From Verrucomicrobiota bacterium (lineage in GTDB: Bacteria; Verrucomicrobiota; Verrucomicrobiia; Chthoniobacterales; UBA10450): a stretch of 11,305 nt of DNA. The stretch covers positions 1 through 11,305 of the forward strand of contig QHON01000119.1 in assembly GCA_003218815.1 (NCBI GenBank), in the 5' to 3' direction. Below, piece after piece: positions 7,996 through 11,305 of this stretch. The position numbers and the translations under genes were made by a program. Each line of letters starts with the position of its first letter. The stretch's first letter is position 1. The notes beneath the pieces were generated by a model that saw only the letters and a list, made by a program, of their open reading frames with translations, did not search any database and was not told the origin of the DNA.

Positions 7996-8717
7996 CGGTG
8001 ACAACCTTGACAATTAGTGGGCGGATCGACGTTCCAGCGCTCCTTCAGCGTCTGGCCGATCTCCGTTTGACTGAGCCTTTTCTTCTTCGACAAATCCTCT
8101 CGAGCGTCATTCGGTTGCCCGTATTTCGCCACGAATTCCGCGGGTTTCACGTCGTCCGGTTTCCAATCGAGGTTGAATACCTGGTCCTCCGGCCGCAAAA
8201 AATTTTCCGGATGCCGATGGCATTCAAGACACCAGGCCATGCTCTCGGGCTTCGCATGGTAAACAACCGGCATGTGGTTGACCTCACCATGACAGCTAAA
8301 ACAACTGATGCCGCGGTTGACGTGGGCGCTGTGATTGTAAAAAACATAATCAGGGGTGCGATGGATCTGCACCCACTCGATCGGGCTGCCGGTTTTCCAG
8401 CTCACGCGCACGGGCTCGAGTTTCGGGTTGTCTTTCTGTACCTGGGTGTGGCAGTTCATGCATGTCTGCGTGTTGGGCAAATTCGAGTGTGCCGCCATAT
8501 CGACGAAACTATGGCAATAACGGCAATCCATTCCCAGTTGGGAGACGTGAAGATCATGCGGAAAAGGCACCGGCTGGATCGGTTCGTATCTGACTCGCGT
8601 GTATTTTGGCGTCACGTAATACCATGTGCCGGCTGTCAATCCGCAGACAACCAGGAGGCCGCAGATCACGATTTTAAGCGGCAGCCAGTTCGTCCAACGT
8701 GGAAAGAAATTTGCCAT
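7992..8717 (-). CDS. actA: Alternative complex III pentaheme cytochrome c subunit ActA
   Basis: This 241-aa protein, first gene of the operon, has a short polar start, one membrane helix (about 13-34) and a periplasmic part with five c-type heme sites: CRYCH (65-69), CMNCH (86-90), CFSCH (139-143), CLECH (163-167) and CQGCH (236-240). Five hemes is the number known for ActA. The VPFPHDLHVSQLGMDCRYCH stretch (50-69) and HTQVQKDNPKLEPVR (90-104) are typical of the cytochrome c3-like ACIII family. The last heme site ends one residue before the stop, so its codons adjoin the actB start and the ATGA overlap. ActA and ActE form the heme wire that carries electrons out of ActB. The ATG at 8717 has no Shine-Dalgarno sequence; a small hairpin (8724-8736) ends 6 nt before it. 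Maturation needs the cytochrome c assembly system, which is not in this window. Confidence 0.96.
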   Translation of the reverse strand: MANFFPRWTNWLPLKIVICGLLVVCGLTAGTWYYVTPKYTRVRYEPIQPVPFPHDLHVSQLGMDCRYCHSFVDMAAHSNLPNTQTCMNCHTQVQKDNPKLEPVRVSWKTGSPIEWVQIHRTPDYVFYNHSAHVNRGISCFSCHGEVNHMPVVYHAKPESMAWCLECHRHPENFLRPEDQVFNLDWKPDDVKPAEFVAKYGQPNDAREDLSKKKRLSQTEIGQTLKERWNVDPPTNCQGCHR

Positions 8718-8993
8718 GGATTTAACCGACGCGGTTGCCGCCGAACGGCAGTCGCCAAGCTAAAAACGGATCAAGGTTGAGATCAGGGTGTGCTTCGTTC
8801 AGACGTTGCAAAGTTTGAGGTGGGTTGCGCGTCTGAGGGGAAATCAAGATTGTATGAATGCTCTCGGCGAGGGCAAAATAAAATTCGTCGTTCAATCTCA
8901 TGTCGATAAAAACAATGCCGTCGATCCCTTCCGATACGAAAAGGCCCAGAATTGGCAAAAACTGATAACGTCAAAACTTCGCCATACCGTCAA
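8718..8993. other. Intergenic region upstream of actA; likely holds the act operon promoter
   Basis: About 276 nt lie between actA and the amidohydrolase remnant. No recognised gene is present. A minus-strand frame is open from a TTG at 8958 (ATG at 8901) to a TAA at 8724-8722, ending 4 nt before actA. Its 78-aa (59-aa from ATG) product, ending FLAWRLPFGGNRVG, resembles nothing I know and has no ribosome site. The best promoter-like match on the minus strand is TTGCCA (8958-8953) with TATCGG (8936-8931), a 16-base spacer, and a poor -10 element. The region must carry the start of transcription if actA is the first gene, but I cannot place it with confidence. Confidence 0.4.
8724..8750 (-). 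promoter_or_regulatory. Two adjacent short hairpins just before the actA start
   Basis: AACCG (8724-8728) pairs with CGGTT (8732-8736) around a 3-base loop. TGCCG (8736-8740) pairs with CGGCA (8746-8750) around a 5-base loop. They share base 8736, so they could form side by side or compete at that base. The nearer one ends 6 nt before the actA ATG, where a Shine-Dalgarno sequence would be expected and none is seen. They could affect actA translation; stems of five pairs are also common by chance. Confidence 0.25.
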
Positions 8994-9468
8994 GTGAAAG
9001 CGCAGCCTTTTCACATCTTGTTGCGCAGCAGTCTCCTTTTCGTGTCATTTTTACTTCAAAACATGAACGCCGCCGAAGATGTCGATCGTATTTTCGTCAA
9101 CGGAAATATCTACACCGCAAACGAACGCAAGCCGCGCGGTCGCGGTCAAACATCAGGGATCGTTTTTGTAGGTTAAAACGAAGACGCGAAACAATTTCGC
9201 GGAAATGAGACGCGCATGATCGATCTAGACGGCAAGACGATCGTGCCCGGCTTCACTGATTCGCTTTGCCACATTTTAGGAGCCGGCGAGAGGGAGATGA
9301 ATTTGAATCTCGAAGAAACAAATGCTCTCGAAAATTTCGTCGCGAAGATTAAAGAGCGCGCCGCGAAGACTGAGCGCGACAATGGTCACTGGGCGCGGTT
9401 GGATCGAGACTTTCTCGAAATCTTTGACGGCGCCGGTCCCCGAGAAACTCGGAGTCGTGGCTCGCTAA
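8994..9468 (+). pseudogene. Amidohydrolase family 3 (YtcJ-like) remnant, N-terminal quarter only
   Basis: From a GTG at 8994 the frame encodes a signal-peptide-like start (KAQPFHILLRSSLLFVSFLL), then DRIFVNGNIYTANERKPR and IVFVG. These match the opening of YtcJ-like amidohydrolases, metal-dependent hydrolases of about 550 residues. The frame stops at TAA (9174-9176), where relatives have Ser in VGSNEDA; TCA to TAA is one change. The same frame resumes with NEDAKQFRGNETRMIDLDGKT (from 9177) and VPGFTDSLCHI, where the first metal-ligand His of the family's H-x-H motif is Leu (CTT, 9264-9266). At about 9381-9385 the frame shifts: VTGRGWIETF, a family hallmark, is encoded from 9385 in the next frame, which ends at TAA 9466-9468. 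Nothing of the catalytic barrel follows; kamA ends 14 nt beyond on the opposite strand. The gene is dead by at least four lesions. Confidence 0.85.
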
Positions 9469-9481
9469 GATGCCGAGCTGG

Positions 9482-10690
9482 TTATGAGTACAAATACTCG
9501 TCGTGATACTCGCGTTGCGGCGCGAACTGGACGATCTGGCCGCCGCCGGATTCCGGATACTCGAAGATTTTGCCTTCGTAGTTGCGGATCACGATCTTTT
9601 CGTTGTCGTGATAGAGGATGTACCCAGGATTGATCGGCACCTTACCGCCGCCGCCGGGCGCATCGATCACGAACTGCGGCACCGCGTAGCCGGTGGTGTG
9701 ACCCCGCAAGCCTTCGATGATTTCGATGCCTTTCGCGACCGAAGTGCGAAGATGCGAAGAGCCATTGATCAAGTCGCACTGGTAAAGGTAATAGGGACGC
9801 ACCCGGCACATGAGCAATTTGTGCCCGAGTGTCTTCATCGTTTCGAGATCATCGTTTACACGGGCCAACAACACACTTTGATTTCCTAGCGGAATGCCGG
9901 CGTTGGCGAGCCGCTCGAGAGCGTCTTTCACTTCACTTGTCAGCTCGCGCGGATGATTCACGTGCACACTCATCCAGAGCGGATGATGTTTTTGCAACAT
10001 CGCGCAAAGCTCAGGCGTTATTCGTTGCGGCAGGAAAATCGGAACCCGCGTGCCGATACGTAAAAACTCGATATGCCGAATCGCGCGCAGCCGACTAAGC
10101 AGTTTGTCGAGCTTATCGTCGCTGAAGATGAGTGCGTCGCCGCCGCTCAGAAGGACATCGCGTACTTCGGTGTGTTGCTCGAGATAGCGGAACGCTTCTT
10201 CGAAATCCGTGTGCAATTCCTGCTCGCCGACGCCGCTGACCACCCGACTGCGCGTGCAATATCGGCAGTAACTAGCGCAGCGATCCGTCACGAGAAAGAG
10301 AACCCGATCAGGATATCGATGGACCAGACCCGGCACCGGCATATGCGAGTCTTCGCCGCATGGGTCAGTCATGTCGTACTGCGATGTCCACGTTTCTTCG
10401 ATCCGTGGAATGACCTGACGCCGGATTGGATCGTCCGGATTGTCCCGCGGGATGAGGTTGAAAAAGTGAGGCGTGACGGCGAGAGCGAGCTTGTCCCCGG
10501 AAAGCAGAACCCCGCTGCGTTCCTCTTCGCTCAGATTGAGATGTTGCTCGAGTTGAGCGAGCGAAGTAACTCGATTTTTGAGCTGCCATTTCCAATCCTG
10601 CCAGAGTTCCGGTGCGACCCTGGGCCAACAGCCCGGCGCATGTGAGACGAACTCTTTTCCGTCGCCCTTTTCTGCCGCAAAAGTGATCAT
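9482..10690 (-). CDS. kamA: Lysine 2,3-aminomutase (radical SAM, PLP-dependent)
   Basis: This 402-aa cytoplasmic enzyme converts L-lysine to L-beta-lysine using S-adenosylmethionine, a 4Fe-4S cluster and pyridoxal phosphate. The radical SAM motif CASYCRYC (Cys138, 142, 145) is intact. PLP would bind Lys350 in DAPGGGGK. Against the clostridial enzyme as I remember it, residues keep a constant +13 offset: Cys125/129/132, Lys337, Asp293 and Asp330 correspond to Cys138/142/145, Lys350, Asp306 and Asp343. The two Asp bind the lysine substrate and are replaced in glutamate 2,3-aminomutase, so lysine is the likely substrate. The protein ends at HDEYLYS and lacks the Cys-rich tail (CNCDVC) of the clostridial enzyme. 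It is longer than EpmB, the EF-P lysine mutase of about 340 residues, although that role cannot be excluded. No beta-lysine acetyltransferase or EF-P gene is nearby. The ATG at 10690 has no Shine-Dalgarno sequence. Confidence 0.92.
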   Translation of the reverse strand: MITFAAEKGDGKEFVSHAPGCWPRVAPELWQDWKWQLKNRVTSLAQLEQHLNLSEEERSGVLLSGDKLALAVTPHFFNLIPRDNPDDPIRRQVIPRIEETWTSQYDMTDPCGEDSHMPVPGLVHRYPDRVLFLVTDRCASYCRYCTRSRVVSGVGEQELHTDFEEAFRYLEQHTEVRDVLLSGGDALIFSDDKLDKLLSRLRAIRHIEFLRIGTRVPIFLPQRITPELCAMLQKHHPLWMSVHVNHPRELTSEVKDALERLANAGIPLGNQSVLLARVNDDLETMKTLGHKLLMCRVRPYYLYQCDLINGSSHLRTSVAKGIEIIEGLRGHTTGYAVPQFVIDAPGGGGKVPINPGYILYHDNEKIVIRNYEGKIFEYPESGGGQIVQFAPQREYHDEYLYS

Positions 10691-10706
10691 TTTGAGTTGC
10701 GAAAAA

Positions 10707-10734
10707 ACGTTAAGGTCGTTAATAATCGTGTCAA
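10707..10734 (-). promoter_or_regulatory. Candidate sigma-70 promoter of kamA
   Basis: The minus strand has a perfect -35 hexamer TTGACA (10734-10729), a 16-base spacer and TAACGT (10712-10707), which keeps the T1, A2 and T6 of the -10 consensus. Transcription would start near 10700, leaving only about 10 nt before the kamA ATG. That fits the absence of a Shine-Dalgarno sequence but is short, so a start elsewhere is possible. Confidence 0.35.
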
Positions 10735-10789
10735 CGGAGGCACCGAAAAGTGCGCCACGAACGTCCTACTTCGCGACGGCGACAACCCT

Positions 10790-10808
10790 GCGAATGAATT
10801 CCATTCGC
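10790..10808. other. Intergenic hairpin between the L,D-transpeptidase gene and kamA
   Basis: GCGAATG (10790-10796) and CATTCGC (10802-10808) form a perfect 7-bp stem with a 5-base loop. It lies 37 nt past the L,D-transpeptidase stop and upstream of the kamA promoter candidate. No run of T follows on either strand, so it is not a standard intrinsic terminator. It could be a weak terminator, an mRNA end stabiliser or a protein site. Apart from this and the promoter candidate I see nothing in 10691-10844. Confidence 0.4.
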
Positions 10809-10844
10809 GCGGGCTGGCGTTTCTCGCAAGACACTAGGCCATAG

Positions 10845-11305
10845 TCACTGGACCGTGACGAGCGTGCCGATCGGAATTTCGGAGAAGAACTTGCGTGCCG
10901 CTTCTGAAGGCAGCCGGATACAACCGTGCGATGCCGGATAATTGGGCACTATTCCTGCATGCATTCCGAAATCGAGGCAACTCAGACGCATGAAATATGG
11001 CATGTCCACTTTGTAGATCGTGGAACGATGGTTTCGCTCCTTGTTAGTAATCACAAATTGACCGGTCTTCGTCGAATAACCTGATCGGCCAGTCGAACAC
11101 TGCGTGCGATACACCGGCACGCCGTTCTTAACGAGCGCGACCCGTTGCAAAGCGAGAGAAATTTCGAGGCGCAACTGGTCCGGCGAAGGCCCCCCGCCGA
11201 GAAGAATTTGTGCGGCGCGCCAGTGACCGGTCTCTGCGGCAATATCCAACGCAGACATCTTGTTCCGGTTCGTCAGTCGATTTCGGTTGGCACCAGCATC
11301 GAGCA
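10845..11305 (-). CDS. Ankyrin-repeat and L,D-transpeptidase (YkuD) fusion protein, C-terminal part
   Basis: The gene enters from the right edge, and 152 complete residues before the stop at 10845-10847 are visible. The first 38 or so read LDAGANRNRLTNRNKMSALDIAAETGHWRAAQILLGGG (shown in two parts: LDAGANRNRLTNRNK, then MSALDIAAETGHWRAAQILL). This is an ankyrin repeat by its L-x-A-G-A-N, A-L-D-I-A-A-x-x-G-H and L-L-x-x-G pattern. The rest is a YkuD domain beginning LEISLALQRVALVKNGVPVY, with TGRSGYSTKTGQF and the catalytic signature H-A-G (His at 11 residues before) and SHGCIRLP, whose Cys is the nucleophile. Such enzymes form 3-3 cross-links in peptidoglycan or attach proteins to it, and act in the periplasm. 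An ATG at 11258 would give 137 residues but splits the repeat, so the true start is beyond the window. Export signal and earlier repeats cannot be seen. The upstream repeats suggest binding to a partner protein, which is inference. Confidence 0.88.
   Translation of the reverse strand, partial: LDAGANRNRLTNRNKMSALDIAAETGHWRAAQILLGGGPSPDQLRLEISLALQRVALVKNGVPVYRTQCSTGRSGYSTKTGQFVITNKERNHRSTIYKVDMPYFMRLSCLDFGMHAGIVPNYPASHGCIRLPSEAARKFFSEIPIGTLVTVQ

Noticed and set aside
7996..8013. Longer actB start at a TTG (six extra residues)
   Set aside because: The ATG at 7995 matches the usual KRxFQHPPEP start and gives the ATGA overlap seen at other junctions.
7812..8780. Long plus-strand open frame (322 aa) across actA and the start of actB
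   Set aside because: It lies antisense to two strongly supported genes with heme and Tat motifs; its product is Arg/His-rich and matches no family I know.
8969..8993. Direct repeat of TTGACG (minus strand, 19-bp period) as an operator or -35 element
   Set aside because: It is only two 6-mers with no acceptable -10 at 16-18 bases; easily chance.
9438..9454. Hairpin CCCCGAG/CTCGGAG between the convergent remnant and kamA as a terminator
   Set aside because: The stem is 7 bp with one wobble and has no T run on either side; it also lies within former coding sequence.
10073..10645. Plus-strand open frame of 190 aa
   Set aside because: It is antisense to kamA, whose radical SAM and PLP residues are all in place.
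1..11305. tRNA, rRNA, CRISPR array, insertion sequence or phage genes
   Set aside because: I found no cloverleaf, repeat-spacer pattern, transposase-like product or terminal inverted repeats; the truncation of the amidohydrolase shows no flanking element.

Overview
The window reads as chromosomal DNA of a Gram-negative, aerobically respiring bacterium. Its best fit is Verrucomicrobiota (Chthoniobacterales-like), judged from remembered similarity of the respiratory proteins and a moderate GC content; no 16S or other phylogenetic marker is present. All intact genes lie on the minus strand. The one plus-strand element I recognise is a dead gene fragment.

Positions 8717 down to 754 hold a complete alternative complex III (ACIII) operon, actA-B-C-D-E-F. 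ACIII replaces the cytochrome bc1 complex: it oxidises membrane quinol and passes electrons to a terminal oxidase. The order is pentaheme cytochrome c (actA), fused molybdopterin-fold/iron-sulfur protein (actB), NrfD-type membrane subunit (actC), DUF3341 membrane subunit (actD), monoheme cytochrome c (actE) and a second NrfD-like membrane subunit (actF). Three junctions (actA/actB, actC/actD, actE/actF) overlap by exactly ATGA, and actD and actE are 1 nt apart, so translation is probably coupled. Two nucleotides after actF comes an unnamed 173-aa one-helix protein with a Pro/Ala-rich tail. It is followed by the first 60 codons of a heme-copper (probably cbb3-type) oxidase subunit I that runs off the left edge. 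The layout suggests one transcript encoding a quinol-oxidising complex and its partner oxidase.

Upstream of actA, 8718-8993 has no recognised gene. It contains two small adjacent hairpins directly before the actA start and an unassigned minus-strand ORF ending 4 nt from it. From 8994 to 9468 on the plus strand is the decayed N-terminal quarter of a YtcJ-like amidohydrolase, with an in-frame stop, a lost metal-ligand His, a frameshift and a truncation.

At the right are kamA (10690-9482), a lysine 2,3-aminomutase with every catalytic residue I could check, and the 3' part of a gene fusing an ankyrin repeat to an L,D-transpeptidase domain, cut by the window end. I see no tRNA, rRNA, CRISPR array, insertion sequence or clear mobile element. 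The region is mostly ordinary core metabolism; the points worth a second look are the uncharacterised actF-linked protein, the ankyrin/L,D-transpeptidase fusion and the pseudogene next to the act control region.
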